Shown: positions 1-14,340 of the stretch, in pieces
Position numbering within the stretch: the first letter of the stretch is position 1
Layout: the number at the start of each line of letters is the position of its first letter
Origin: Cytospora piceicola
Lineage: Eukaryota > Ascomycota > Sordariomycetes > Diaporthales > Cytosporaceae
DNA: 64,000 nucleotides
Direction: 5' to 3'
NCBI GenBank assembly: GCA_023375675.1
Contig: JALQBC010000073.1
Location: 1 to 64,000 of the forward strand
The notes under the pieces: generated by a model
Seen by the model: the letters and a program-made list of their open reading frames with translations, nothing else
Told to the model about the DNA's origin: nothing
The model's database searches: none
Translations under genes and position numbers: made by a program

Positions 1-418
<418 letters not shown>

Positions 419-500
419 CGCCGCTTAAGGCTGCGGAGGATATAATAGAGTAACGCTTAAAGGGCGTTACTTTATTATATCCGGAGCAGCCTAAGCGGCG
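419..500. repeat. GC-rich hairpin (inverted repeat) within AT-rich DNA
   Basis: Arms of about 38 bases (419-456 and 463-500) are near-perfect reverse complements around a 6-base spacer. Each arm begins CGCCGCTTA and ends near GTAACGC. It stands out because both flanks are extremely AT-rich. It could be the remains of a small foldback element or the edge of a degraded transposon. No gene is seen. Confidence 0.7.
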
Positions 501-1116
501 TATCTACTTAAGTAGCTATTAAGATTCCGATCCTTCTTAACGGAAGGCCTTCTCGGCAGGCGGTCCTACCGCCGTTCCCTAGTATTATAGTAGCGTAAAT
601 AGGGTCTAGGCTCTTTAAAGTCTGCCTGCTTACCGGCTGTGCTTAACCGCTTAACAGAATACTTACTGCTCGGCAGAATGCCTAGTTACCTTAATAATTC
701 TGTAAGGACCTTTAAATAGTTTACTTTTAGAAAGTAATATATCTAAACAGTATAATAAAACACTATACCTTAATATATCTTCTATAAATATTAAAAAGTA
801 TTTTAAGATATTATACTATATAAATATATAGTATTTATCTGTTTTATTTTTAATAGTAAATTAAAAAATACTATAAAACTAAATACTTTATAAATAAAGT
901 ATATATAAGCTTTAAAGTTTAATATATTTAGGTTTTAAATATTATTAACAGCTTTTAAAAGAAATAAAAGAAACTTAATATTAATTTATTATATATTTAA
1001 ACTTACTTTATTATAAGTCTTACTTTTAATATTATTTATATTTAAAATCTTTTTAAGCTTATAATTAATAGTATATAATATATAATATATAAGATATAGC
1101 TATTAATAATAGTTAA
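501..1116. other. AT-rich stretch without genes
   Basis: The first 200 bases keep some GC (for example around 540-660) and may be a fragment of an older repeat. From about 720 the sequence is nearly pure A/T with stops in all frames. No open frame of useful length or RNA gene is seen. It ends at the GTTAA target duplication of the LTR element. Confidence 0.7.
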
Positions 1117-1357
1117 TGTTAAGGGCTAGCTTATAATATAATAGTAAGTAGATGTTAAAGAGATGTATTTTAAAGTATAAAAAGGAAAAAAAGAAGTTTT
1201 TTAAAAAGGAACTTCTTTTTACTATATATATATTATAAAGGGTCTGTTATAAAGGTATTATAAGCCTTTTATAAGCTTATTATAATCTTATACTTTAAAG
1301 GATTATAGTCTTATTCCTTAACTTTATATATAAGCTTTAAAGCTTAAGCTTATAATA
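1117..1357. repeat. Left LTR (241 bp)
   Basis: Direct partner of 8702-8942, with no length difference. It begins TGTTAAGGGCTAGC and ends TATAATA, where the other copy has TATAACA. It is preceded by GTTAA. This copy is the more AT-converted of the two over its right half. Confidence 0.93.
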
Positions 1358-4300
1358 TAGCTTTTTTTTACTAAAAGCTTAAAGTAGTTAATAAAAAACT
1401 ACTTAATATAGAAAACGTAAGAAGCCCGATAAAGATATAGTAATATAGTTAACTATATAAAGATATATACTATTAAATAGCTAACGTTAATATAGTTAAT
1501 AATAGCTTTATAGTAATACGTACTTTATAAGTATTAAAACTTTATATTACCTACTAACTAAGTATATTTTAGTAATATAAAAAGTACATTTTATAAACGG
1601 TTTATAATATAAGTTCTTTTATTTTAATAATAGTTAAGTATTAACTTATATACACTTTATATTTATTTTATATTATATTTTACTTTGTTTTTTCTTTTAT
1701 ATTTAATTACTTTATTAACTTAATTTTTATTAATAAATAAATTTAAACGTATTTTTACAGTATATTAACTATCTTTAATAATTTATTATTTTATAAACCT
1801 TTTTAATTATATTTATAATTATATCTCTTTTTTTTTACCTTTTAATAATAATAATAGTAATAGTTTTAATAGCTATAATAATAATAGCCTTTTTAAAGTA
1901 AAGACTTTTTTTAATACTCTTATAAGTATATTATAAATATATAATATTAATATACTTATAAAAAAGATAATATATAGTCGGCGGTTTTATTATTATTAAT
2001 AATTTTAATAATAAAAATATAAAAGGCTTAAAGTAACTTAACTTTCTTTACTTATTTTATTTTAGTTAAGTTTATAACTATAATAAAATAAATTATATTT
2101 AAGGTTATAATAATAGTTACTTTATATATAGTTATAACTATATTAAGTGTTTTTAAAATAAATACTTATATATTAACTTTATAAACTTATATTATACTAT
2201 TTATAAAATAATAGCTATAATAAAAAGCTATAAGTATATTATAACTAAAGCTTATAAAACAAATAAAGCTTAAAAAGGCTATAAAGTAACTTTTATATAT
2301 TAGTATAATAATATTTATTATTAAGTTTTCGATATCTTTACCGTTACTTAATAAAAGCTATTAAAGAATATAAATATTATTATAGCGATTTTTTAAGCTT
2401 AACGTTATAAGTATAAATAAATATATACTGTTATACACTTACCGGTAAGTTTATAGCGAACCTACCTGTAAACGCACCTACGAATTCACTATATATTCAC
2501 CGGTAATTCGGACGGTTAAACGTATAGTAATTATATAGTAAACTTAAAGTAAGTTTATAGTAGGTTTATAGGTTTGTATATAGTTTATAGGAGTACTCGG
2601 TTATATAAAGAAAGAAAGAGAGAGGATCTATCTTTATTATATACTACTACACTATACCGTTACTATTATATACCGACTTTATTACTTTTATATAAAGCCC
2701 GACTAATATTACTAGTATTATAAAGTAGTTCTTTTTTTTTAATATATATACCGGTATTATATAAATATTATCGAAGTAGCTTTTCTTTATTACCTTATCT
2801 TATTATAAACCTTTAAACGAAAGTTAACTTAAGAACTAACTTTATAATAGTATTTATATTTTAATATAAAAAATTAGTTAAACTAACGTTACTATATAAT
2901 GTATTTCGGTAAATAAAGACTTTATAAAAGGCTTATAATAGTTTTATATAAAAGGTAAAGCTAATATAATATAAAAGTAAAATTAACGATTTTAAGAAAA
3001 TATATAAATAAAAAGCTATTATTATATTAAATCTAATATAATTTAAAACTAGCTAATAAAAGGTAATTTAAAGCTACTATAAAGCCTGTAATAATAGGCT
3101 TAATATTCTGCTTATTATAAATAAAACAGTTTAGTAACTAGTTATAACCGACGTCAGTTTAAATCTTTTATACCTCTTTTAAAAAAAAAACAAAAAAAAC
3201 AAAAAAAACAATAGCCTATCTAAAAGTACTACCGTTTACTATATATACCGTTACTATTATAACTTTTCAGTTAATATATAAAAGAAAAACCTTTATTAAA
3301 GCTATTAACTTCGGTATAATAAAAAGTATTAATAGAAAAGAGGTATTTTAGTTTTAATTAAGTTAAATATTTCCTTTTTTATAAAAAGGTAAGTATTAAT
3401 AATAATATCGTCGGTTTTTAGTTATATACTTAGTAGCTTATATTAATAGTTATATTATATTCTAGTAACGGTTTTATTAATATCTGTTTATATATTTATT
3501 AGTTTATATATATAGCTATATAACGGTTTTATAATAGTATTATTAGCTTCTAGTAATAAGCTAGTTAGCTAGTATATTTATCTGTATTATTTTTTAATAC
3601 TTTATTTACTTAAAGTTTACTTATTTTAAATAGTAAATTATTAAATAAAGACTATAATAAGTAATAATCTACTTAATACAGATTTTTATTAAAACTATAT
3701 TATATATTATAAAAAATAAATTAAAACGTTATAATATTATAGTTAAAACTAATTTATTATATATATAAATATTACTTTATAACGTTTTAAACCGGTTTAA
3801 AGCTTTAATATCTTTATAAAGTTTTAAAAGCTATTATTTAAAGGTATTATAATATAGCTATTTAACTAATATTATATAACGTTTACCTTTCTTTAATATA
3901 TTTTTAATAGTTAAAATCTTTTTAATAAACTATTCTTTTTATAAAAAACCGTTTTTAAGAAAAAAAACTAAAATAAAGTTAAACTAAGTATTAATTTTAT
4001 TTTAAAAAAAGAAAGGATTATTTTAAATATATTTAACTAATTTTATATAAAATATTAAATAAATATTACTTAAAATATTAAAAATAACTATAAATAAGCT
4101 AAAGATAATAATAATAATATACTTAATATAAAGTTAATTAAGTTTTTTTTTAAGATAATTTATTTTAATATTATAAAAAAATAGCTAAACCTTATTATTT
4201 ATAATATACCTTTTAGTTAAGTAACGTTAATAGTTTACTTTAAGCTTTTATTATTATTATATATAAACTATTATAGCTTAAGTAAGGTCTGTTTATTTAT

Positions 4301-7300
4301 AAAAGTAATTTAAAAAAGTAATAGCTTATCTTTTAAAACTTTAAGAAAAGTAAATAAATAAGTCTTATTATAAAATAATATTAATATTAAAACTATTAAA
4401 AACTCGCTTAAAACTAACGTTAATAACTATTTAATTATATTATTTAAAAGCTAATTAAATAAAAGGTAAATACTCGGCTTAATCGAATTAAGAAAATATA
4501 AAGTAAATATAAAAGTCCTTTTATATTTTTTAATTAGTCTTTTTTATACCTTTATTTATTTATAAATAATATAATATAAAAGAGAGTTATAAGGTTTTAA
4601 TAATATAATATAAGTAAGTTTAAAATTCTTTTACTTAATTTAATTTATAATTATTAATAATAAATTAAAAAAAGCTATAAAACTGTTATTAAACGTTATA
4701 AAAGTAAAAAGTATACTTTTCGGCTTTTATAAACGTTATTACCTTTAATTAAACGTACTTCGAAAAGCAGTTAATAATAACTATTAAATATAAAAGAAAG
4801 AAGTCGGTATAAGTAAGTAAGTAACTTATAAAGTTTATAGAAATTTAAAATTAAAAACGTTTTAAAACTAGTAAAAGTTAAAGTAAGCTTTATTATAAGC
4901 GTCGAAATAGTATATTATAAGTATTTATATTATAGTTTTAAATAAAACGATAGATATTTTAAAATATCCTGTTTTAATATTAATTTTATTATAAAATAAT
5001 AAAAATACTATTATAGCTTAAATAGCTAATAAGTAGAAAGTTATAAGCTTATTAAAGTATTTTTATAATAAAAGCTTTTTAATATAAAAGCTAAAGTTAT
5101 TTTTAATATAATAAAGCTTTTTAAATAGTAAAAAAGTAATTTATAATCTACTTATAAGTCTTTATACTTTTAAAAAATAAATAAACTTTATTTTAAATAG
5201 CGATTAGCCGAAAGCGGTATAATCGGTTTACGTTTATACTTACGTTTTATAATATTTATAAATCGAAGTTTTTAAAAAAAAAAGACTTTAAAAAGAAAAA
5301 GGAAAATAGTTAAATAAAAGATTTATATTTAAAAATAAAAGTAATTAACTAAAAGATAATAATCGGTTAAAAGATATAAATATAAAGCTACTTTTTATTA
5401 ACGATATTTTACTTCCGATAAAAAAGTATATTAAAGTATATTATTAATAAACCGGAATAGTATTTTAAGTAGTAACGAAATAAAGAAAAGGTTTTAAATT
5501 ATTAAGCTTAACGTTTAAAAATAAAACGTAGTTTTATAAAGTATTTAAAGTTTTTATAGTTAATAAAAAAAATAAAAAAAATATAAACGTTTTATAACTT
5601 TAAAAACTACGTTTAAAAATATATAATAACTGTTAAAAGCTTTTTATTATAAATAGTATAATTTTGTTTAGCCGACGTTAAATATATAAAGTAGTAAGTA
5701 ATAAAGTAAAAAAATACTATTAGTATTATATTAAGAGAGATATTCTCTAAGTATATTTTTAAAGTAATCTTTTTTAACTATTAACTTTAAGTTAAGATTT
5801 TATTAAATAAAAACTAAAGCCGAAATAAAAGTAAGCTTAAACGCTTTAAAAGTATTATTTTCTATTTTAGTTTATTAAAAAAGAACGTTTTTATAAGTAA
5901 AGTAAATAAAAGGTTCGATTACTTTAAAAAAGTAATTAATAGAATTATAATAAAAGTTTATAAACTTAAGAAAATTATAAACGCTTTAAAGTTTTATAAA
6001 AGCTTTTTAATTATAAATAGCTATAACTTTTTTAAAGTTAATCCGAACTTTTATTTTAACTTAAATAATAAACTTAAAGTATTTAGTTTTTATTATAATA
6101 AACTTATACTTTTTAAAATTAAGCTAAAGCTTAGCTTTATAAAAATAATATAAAACTTTTTATATCTTTTATATATAGTTTTACCGAAACTTAAAAAAGA
6201 AAATAAGTAAGTTATTAAAGTAAGCTATAATATAGTTATTAAGAATATTATATAAAGTATTATTAATAAACTTTTAAAAGGTTATTAAAGCGTTTATTAA
6301 GCCGAATAAATAAATAAGCTACTTAAATAAACCGAAATATATATATAAAATATAATTAAAGGTTTATCGTTTAAAGCTATCCGAATATAATAAAACGTAA
6401 AGTAAACGTTAAGTTTAGTAAACTACCGATATTTAAAAGAACGTAACGTTTTTTTAATAAAAAAAAACAAGTACCGGTTTTATTAAGTAATTTTATTTAA
6501 AACGTAATAGTTAATATAAATCTATTAGCTTTTACTTACCTTTTTAATAAGTAAGATTAAAGCTATAATAAGTAAGGTATTTATATAAACTTAACTTTTA
6601 TTTATAAGTTTAATAACTTATTTATATAGTTTAAAAAGCTAGTTTTATAGTATATTATATAGTAGTTTTTAAAAAGCTTAAGAGTTTAACTATATTTATG
6701 TTTTTTAAAATAAATATAATAATTTAAACTATTATAATATAAAAGTAAGATATCGGCTTTCTTTTTATTAAAAAGGTTTATAAAGTTTTAAACTTTTAAA
6801 GGTAAAAAGGTAATAATATTAATCGGTAGAAGTTTACTAGTATTTAATAGAACTATAACGTTTAAAATATAAGTTATTTTATAAAACTTAATATTAATAA
6901 ATATATAGCTTAACGTTAATTTATATTTCTCTCGGTAAGTAATAATAATAAAAACGTTATTAATAATTAAGTAAGCTTAAAAGTATATTAAGTACGTTAT
7001 ATATTTATAAATAACTAAACTATTTATTATATTAATATAAAAATACCTTTTAAATAGGTTTAAAGTAATTTATTAATAATATATTTATAAAAAACTTAAA
7101 ATAATATTTTAAGCTATATTAAGAATTATATATAAAAACGTAAGCTATTATTATTTATTTATATTAATTATAGTTTAAGCTATATAAGTAATAGCTTTAT
7201 TATATTAAATATTTAAAACCGTATTTAAATTATAAGTATAAAGTAATTAAATTTACTTAAAGTTAAGTTTTTAAATAAAACATTTACTAATTATATTATA

Positions 7301-8701
7301 ATAGTTATAACTGCTATTAATTTAAACGTTAAGAAAGTATATATTATTAAAAACAATAAGTATAAGAAAAAGTAGTTTATTTATCTTTTTTATAAGTTTT
7401 AATATATACTATTCTTATTTTCTATTATAGAATATATTAAGTTTTAAAGCTTTTAAAAAGACTTATTTTAAAAGTTAAGCTTTTTTTAAAAAAGTAATAG
7501 AATCTTTATTATTAATAAGCTTATTATAAACTTTTAGTTTACTAATTATTATTAAAGCGTAAATAAGAAAAAGTAAGTAGTTATAAATATAATATTATTA
7601 AAATTTATAGTAAAAATAAGCCTTTACTTTATATTGAAAGTTATAAACTATTTTAAAAGTTTATTAAGATTATCGATAGCCGCTACTTTAAAAGATAGTA
7701 ATATTATTAATAAAGCTTTATAAAATTAAGTATTTACTATTTTATTATAAAAAAACAGAAAACCTACTTCGGTTATAATAGTTACTTAAATAGTTATTTA
7801 AAAAAGTAATATTAATATCCGATATTACTATATTGTTGTTTTAGTTTTTAAAAGGTTATAAAAAAGTAAAGTATAAAGCCGAAAGACGTTATTTTAAGTT
7901 TTAAGTTTTAATATTTTAAAAAATATCGTAATATATTTTAACTGCTTATTAATAGTTATATCGATTTACTTTATATTTAATAATTTATTTCTAAAGTTAT
8001 TTTAAAAGTAAGTTATAAAAGTAATTAATATAAACTTTATCTGTTTAATAAAGGCTTTTTATTATAGTAAAAAACTATTTAAATTTAATTAAAAACTAAA
8101 AGAAAATTTTAAAGTTTTTTATTCGGAAGGTAGTAAGCTTAATAAAAACGGAAATAATATAGTATAGATTACTAAAGTAGTTTTTAAAGTAATTTAAGAA
8201 ATCTATTTTATTAAATAAATAATCTTTACTTTTCTTTTCGTAAAAAGTAAAAATATAGTTTTAAACTACTAATAAAAGTATAGCTTAAAAAAAGACTTAA
8301 TAGTTTTATTAACTACTAATAAAAATAATATCGGCTTAAAGTTTATACTTAATAATAACTTTTTAAAAGCAAAAAGTCGTTTTATTACTATTATAAAGGG
8401 TATTAATTAGTAAAGGCTTATATTAATAAACCGAAATATTAATAGCTATTTTAAAAGTAAAGTTTTTTAACTAAAATCGAAGAATTTATAAAATATTATC
8501 GCTATAAACATTAATAGTTTATAAGAATATCGAAGCTATTTACTACTTAAATAAAAAATTATTAAACTCGGTATTTATTTTATTATCGAAAAAAAAGATA
8601 AAAATAACTTTTATATTATTATCTATTAATATAAAATTATTTAGCTTATTTACTAATCTATTAAATTCCGAGTTTAAAAAATATAAAAAATACTTTAAAA
8701 A

Positions 8702-8942
8702 TATTAAAAGCTAGCTTACGATATAATAGTAAATAAGTATTAAAAAGATATATTCTAAAGTATAAAAAAGAAAAAAGAAAGTTCTTTAAAAAGAAACTTC
8801 CTTTTACTATATATATATTATAAAAGGTCTGCTATAAAGGTATTATAAGCCTTTTACAGGCCCGCTATAGTCCCGTACTCTAAAAGACTATAGTTCTATT
8901 CCTTAACCCTACGCGCGAGCCTTAAGGCTCGAGCCTATAACA
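8702..8942. repeat. Right LTR (241 bp)
   Basis: Direct partner of 1117-1357. Its left end is mutated to TATTAAAAGCTAGC, but its last 90 bases keep much more GC (for example around 8856-8935). RIP therefore weakened toward this border. It is followed immediately by the GTTAA target duplication at 8943-8947. Confidence 0.93.
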
Positions 8943-10376
8943 GTTAAGTTAAATTAGAACACACAACCCTTAAGCTACAGCTGAAAATTGCTTAACATCA
9001 CAATCTGTTTTCCAACTAACACATGCTTTCGTCTCCCTTAAAGACCCAGCACATCTATGTAGGAAGACAACTCAAAGACGGAACCCCATTTCTGTTTCAG
9101 GTCTCGCCGAGATAAATGCATGCCTAGTCGCACGCACCCTCGTTGCCACGGGAACTCAATTGAGATGATACAGAAGTAGCTATTAGCCAACTCCTTAGAA
9201 ATCATCACGCAATTCACGCTCGGTCACCGTGATAGCGCATAGCACCCATTTCCAAGAAATATTCATCCGCGCATCACCCGTAGTAATAGCAACGTCACAA
9301 CGACCTCTGTGGACTGGGGGCCTCATGCGCCACCACGCCCTTCTCGCGTTATATAAATGGTCTATTGAATTCGATTTGCACCATCAGTGAGGAAACGTAT
9401 TGCGTTTGCTAGGCGCAGCACACTTGTAAATCTGGGTACTGTACCTATGGTAGGTACATACCTTAGGTTATATACATACCAGTTGACATACGGTACATGC
9501 CTGATCAAGCAAGGTATGCTGGAATGCATGATGGAGATATATCGATGCTACACTGCAATAGCACCTCAGATCCAAGGGCACGTGTAAGGTTTCTGTGGTG
9601 TTCCGGCCCTTATAACACTAGTGCTCCTCCTTCAAGACTGGCGCAAAATATACAGGCCCACACGTTTCTATAACGGGTCGTTTGACGGGTCCTGCCAGGT
9701 CCACGCGTGCCACGTAACTGCACGTATACTGGTTTATTGCCAATGAATGGCTCATTAGCCACGCCCAGACGCCCAGACGCCCGGTCCGAACCCCACTAAG
9801 TCCGGCACAGTCCAAACAAGGTTTGGACAACCTGTTTCTTGCCTCGACCCAGGATTTCTAGTGTTACGACGCCTGTGCGCTTGCAAGGAGGCCGCGAGGC
9901 CAGTGTTGTTTAGCACATGTTTAGCACATGTTTAGCACCTGGGCTGTCGGGTGGGAAGGCACCCGAGGCCCAGGGACCAGAGGCCTGGGACCAGAGGCCT
10001 GGGACTAGAGGCCTGGGAGGTAGGAGGCCTAGGAGAGGCGTTGGAGGCGTTGGAGGCGTGTATACTAGTGGGAAGGGCCGTTTCGTTCTCCTTTTAGTGT
10101 TTAGCTCCAAAAGTTTCGTTTGCCCCGCCCCCTGCGTTCTTCAGAGGAACCTTGGAAGGAACAAAGGGGCACCCACCTGCCCGTCTGGTTCTAAACCCTA
10201 AACCCCCATTATTTTATTATTTCCCAACATGTGTTGTCCTTTTCGTTCTATTCTCGTGTATGTGTGTGTGGCTGAGTGGTGTATTGCATGTTTGTTATAT
10301 AGTGTGTGTGTGTGTTTACTCCTGTCTCACCGTCACACTTCCGTCATTCAATGTAATGCGCCGCGATACCCCCATC
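8943..10376. other. Ordinary-composition spacer between two transposons
   Basis: Normal GC content returns abruptly after the LTR element. I see no convincing gene: the open frames are short, lack introns or family features, and overlap low-complexity DNA. The stretch holds a GC-rich minisatellite (9909-10065) and TG-rich DNA around 10255-10315. It is the sequence into which both neighbouring elements inserted. Confidence 0.6.
9909..10065. repeat. GC-rich minisatellite cluster
   Basis: Three tandem TTTAGCACATG-like units (from about 9909) are followed by several AGAGGCCTGGGACC-like units (9966-10020) and three GGCGTTGGA units (to about 10065). The open frames on both strands here are consequences of the repeats and not genes. 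Confidence 0.8.
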
Positions 10377-10547
10377 AATTCATCCGGTCTGACTAAAAAT
10401 CTAGTCTTTAATTATTAGATATATAGGTCTCTAACTATATCGGGTTAGCCGCTACCCGGCAGCTATCTGACAGCTAGCCGGCTGACTAGCTATTGTACGG
10501 CACTAGCCGGCTAAGCTAGCTGTTATATAAATCTAAGTGCTAACTAC

Positions 10548-11410
10548 TTAACTTTACGATACTCTTAACCTACGAGAAAAAATCGTAAAATGTATGCGGC
10601 TTTAGAATTCTATAGTATATAACGAGGCGAATCGAATAAATTAGTTTACGGCCTATAAAGTGCCTATTTAAATAAGATATATAGTACCGGTATAGTATAG
10701 ACTGTCGTCCTATACGTATATAGTACTAACCGCACCCGGGTACTTATTAAACAGCCTAACTTTATAATACCTTTAATCTATAAGGAAATTTTAGTTCTGC
10801 TACGTGATAGTACTATTTAAAAGCCTTTAATTAGGAGAATAGAATAAATAAGTTTATAGCCTTTAGAGATCCCGCGTAGTTAAAGAATCTAGCGATATAC
10901 TTAAGCCTTATATATAGTAGTAAACCTAGGCCTTGTATAAGTAGTACTGCTAACAGCCCCGCTAATAGCCTTACTAAACGGTTAACTTTATAATACCTTT
11001 AACCTATAAATATAATGCAGATCAGGTATATACTTATATTATTCGAAAGCCTTAATTTAGGAGATTTAAATATAGTAAATTATAGTTTATATAGCGTTGT
11101 TATAGGCTAGTAACGTAGTAGTAAATATAGCGGTATCGTAACCTTTAAGTGCCTAGTACTACTAATAACCTTGCTAACTACCTAACTAACCTATAGACCG
11201 CCTAACTTTACGATACCTGTAACCTACGAATAAATTTTATTTTTATTAAATAATAGTATCGTTTAATAGCCCTGGTTAAAGAAGATTAATTAAGTCGGTT
11301 TTATATAGAAATAGACGTAGTTATAGCTATTAAATTAAAGTGCGATATAGAGTGTTATAGTATTATAAGATCTAGCCGTTAACTACTTAAGTTTACGATG
11401 CCTTTAACGT
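10548..11410. repeat. Subterminal tandem repeat inside the MULE (about five 185-227 bp units)
   Basis: A motif close to AACTTTACGATACCTTTAAC recurs at about 10548, 10757, 10984, 11203 and 11388. Each copy is followed by similar AT-rich sequence, giving degenerate units of roughly 185-227 bases. Subterminal repeats beside TIRs are common transposase-binding architecture; that role is inference here. Confidence 0.65.
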
Positions 11411-12096
11411 ACTAAAATAAATCATATAAGGTAGGCGATAACATTATTATATAGCCTAGAACGAGGGTAATTAAATAAATCGGTTTAATTACTATAGAAT
11501 GTCCGTAATCACTATTAAATTTAGTATAAAACAGGATTTCCGGCAGTATTTAAACCCGGTCGGACTAAAAAAAAAATTTAAAGGTATATAGCCTAGGTAT
11601 ACCGAGGGCTGTTTCTAGCCTAAATACGAGATTTCTTAGGTTAAATCGATTTAAATCGATCTGACTTAGTTTCGAGTATTTAAGCTAGATAGCTTAGAGG
11701 TATAGAGATTAGTTAGGCTAAAAGCGACTATTTAGTATATAGCTAGTAGCTCGTTTTATATATACCGCTAGTCTTTATAGCCTAGAACTATAGCCGATAG
11801 GATAAAGCTATCGCAACCTTACTACCGGGGAGATTAATGTCTAACTATAGTATTTCCCTCCTTTTACTACGTTACCGTACTATTATACCTTTTTCCTTTC
11901 TTAGCCTGTTGTTTTCCCCTTTTTACTACGCTATCGTACCTGCTACTATCGGTATTCGTATATAAGGGTTTATAGGATCTATATTACTGTTTTTCTCGTT
12001 AGTATTTACAAGAATATCTCGGCTTAGCTAAGGTAAAGGGCAGAAGGGGTAAGATAACAGAAGGGAAAATATACTACAGGAAAGATCCTTTACGAT

Positions 12097-12245
12097 ATTC
12101 TATAGCCGTCGCTATTCGAAAGGAGTAGCCGGCGCCGTTATTCTATAGCCGTCGCTGCTCGAAGGCCGGCGTTGTTCTTTTATAGCCGGCGCTGCTCGAT
12201 ATAAGTAGCCGCTGCCGTTCTTTTATAGCCGGCGCTACTCGATAT
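12097..12245. repeat. Short GC-rich tandem repeat in the MULE interior
   Basis: Units resembling TTCTATAGCCGTCGCTGCTCGA occur about six times, with CCGGCG variants. They stand out as a GC-richer island. No coding function is apparent. Confidence 0.7.
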
Positions 12246-14040
12246 AAAGACCTTTAAAGGACCCCTTCTTTTTCTTTAAGGTAAGGCCTTTAGGACCCCC
12301 CCCCCTCTTTTTTAAGGGTAGGGCTTTTAGGTAGGCCTTTACTATAGTAAACTTAGTAGCCCTATACTATATAGCCTGCGGGGCTGAGAACTGGGCGGTT
12401 CCTAGTGCTAGAAATACAGTTCCGGGCCTTTTATCTGCTATCTCGAGGGTAGCGGCATCGAGGGTATTACCGACGATAAGATTAGCGGTAGATATATAAG
12501 TAAGGACGGTTAATATAACTGCTGCGTAGGCGGGAGGGTATACTGCTATATAGAGGTTATCTAGCCCTGTATTTATACTATCTAAGCTAGTATTTCTTAG
12601 TTCTGTTTAAGAATAGCTGTTAGCCTTAGGTCTAACGATACTACAGCCCTTTTTCCCCTGCCTTTTCCCCTGCCTTTCGTATTAAGGCCCTTCTTCTACA
12701 CCGGCTTCGTTACTCGACTAGTAGCTGCCGTAATATATACTAACCTCTATAAGGTATTTAACGATAGAGGTAGCTATAAGCTACCGAAGGGGTTAGTAGC
12801 CTAACTACTTAGCCGTTGCTAGGTAGCTTAAGAGAGAAATAGAGCCTCGGCTTTATCGTAAGACGGCTTTCGAGTAGTAGAATCGTTAGGGGGGTTGTTA
12901 GGTTAAGTAGCTAGATAGTCGATATTATAGTCGTTAAGGATTACCTTTAAACCTTAGCGAGATGCCTTTTAGCTAGGGAGGGTTCAGGGGTCGATTTCGG
13001 CTCGTTTCTAAGCGAAGGCTTCGGAATATAGCTGTACTTTAATCAGTATAGAAATTTAATAGCTAGTAAAGCTTTTTACTATATACTCGACGAGCTACTA
13101 GTAAATATCTACGTTATCCCGAGATAATTCAGCTATAAGCCTTAAGGTAGCAGCCTTCTTTAATATAGCTATTATTTCGTGCTTATATAGCAGGCCCTAT
13201 TAGGCTCGAAAACGACGAGTGTACGTACTATAGCAGCCTTCCTTATACCTCTCGAAACTTCGTAGCTCTCTAATAGCTAGCGTAAACTAACGATAAACCT
13301 GCTTTAAGGCGGCTTAAGATATTTTCCGGGACAGGGGCTTAAAGAAGGGTATATTCTCGATAACGATAAAGGTACGGCGGTCTTCTTTTCTGTGCTTAAT
13401 AAGGTAATTTATCTTTTTCGTATAGATAAGCTATTTTATACTAATATACAGTTTAAAGAGGTCGCTAAGCCGGTTTCGTAGGTACCGCTTAAGGTCGGTA
13501 TAGATAGTCTCGACCCGAGAACTCGAATAAATACTATAATTTCTGTAGGCTTCTATAGTATACCTAGCCTATTCACGCCTCTACGGCACGTAGTACTTAT
13601 AAAGGTATTTAAACAGGCTTCTCGGCTATTAGTTTATAGCTGTAAATAGGTGTAGAGGACGTATATCTTTACCGTATAAAGTCTTTAACTAGAGTCTTTT
13701 ATTATGCTTAAAACCTAACTTCCGAGACCTAGCGCGTTAGATTAACCTAAGCATTTAAAAACCTATCCTATATATTACTATAGGTATGCTCTGGGCTACC
13801 GTATATAACGTAAATAGCAGTAGTAGCCGTAAAGGTAAGGGGGCTAGAGGGGTCGTCGGGATTTAAAAAGAGGTCGGCATTATTAATAGCTACCTACTAG
13901 TTAGTAAAACGATTAAAAGCCGTAGTAACACTCTCGATATCGGCCTCGAATCGTATATATTCAGAGAAAGGTTTCTTATCTTCCGGGCCCGGGAACTATA
14001 GCCTAAGAGGGATCTCCGCCAGATCCTATTCCTCTTTACA

Positions 14041-14340
14041 GTTTAAGCTATCGAGGTTCTAACTATTCTTAACCTATTTCTTCTTTATATAATATACGAC
14101 GTTTTTATTAACGTGCTATATATAAAGTTACTACTATGATTTAGAGAAGATATCGGCTATAGCATTTTTAAAAGCCTGGCAGAAGTCGCTTATAATAGTA
14201 CGTAGTAGCCGTACCTATAGCTTTAGCTATATAGCGAGCTCCCTAATTTAGGCTAGAATCTACGTAAAATCGTTTGTTATTTCGCTAGATATAAAGGTAA
14301 AAGCAACTAAATAGTTCGTGTAAAGGGAGGTAGTACCGAC
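14041..14340 (-). pseudogene. MULE transposase core, relic with many stops
   Basis: Reading the minus strand in one frame from about 14340 down gives NYLVAFTFISSE, then a DFT...L..IREL stretch, then DFCQAFKNAIADIFSKS, three stops, and H-VNKNVVYYIKKK. This order matches the catalytic core of Mutator-like transposases: a hydrophobic strand, the second acidic residue of the DDE triad in a D...A...A segment, then the C/H-containing segment ending in NKN. Most stops stand where the family has Q or W, as CAA/CAG/TGG-to-stop changes by RIP would give. It cannot encode a protein now. Confidence 0.85.

Larger units (their letters stand above)
1117..8942. mobile_element. Full-length LTR retrotransposon, destroyed by RIP
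   Basis: Two direct repeats of 241 bases (1117-1357 and 8702-8942) bound this 7.8-kb element. The less mutated copies show a TGTTAAGGGC start and a TATAACA end, the usual TG...CA LTR ends. The same 5 bases, GTTAA, flank it on both sides (1112-1116 and 8943-8947), as expected for a target-site duplication. The interior is nearly all A/T, with TAA/TAG stops in every frame, so gag and pol cannot be read and Ty3 versus Ty1 cannot be decided. Differences between the two LTRs that I compared are all transitions, as RIP predicts. Orientation is not determined. Confidence 0.93.

Noticed and set aside
9917..10201. 94-codon Gly/Arg/Pro-rich frame
   Set aside because: It is produced by the GC-rich minisatellite, and the opposite strand is also open for the same reason.
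10190..10206. Telomere-like TAAACCCTAAACCCCC
   Set aside because: Only about one and a half units, not a tandem telomere array. The (TAAG)n array at position 1 is also not a fungal telomere repeat.
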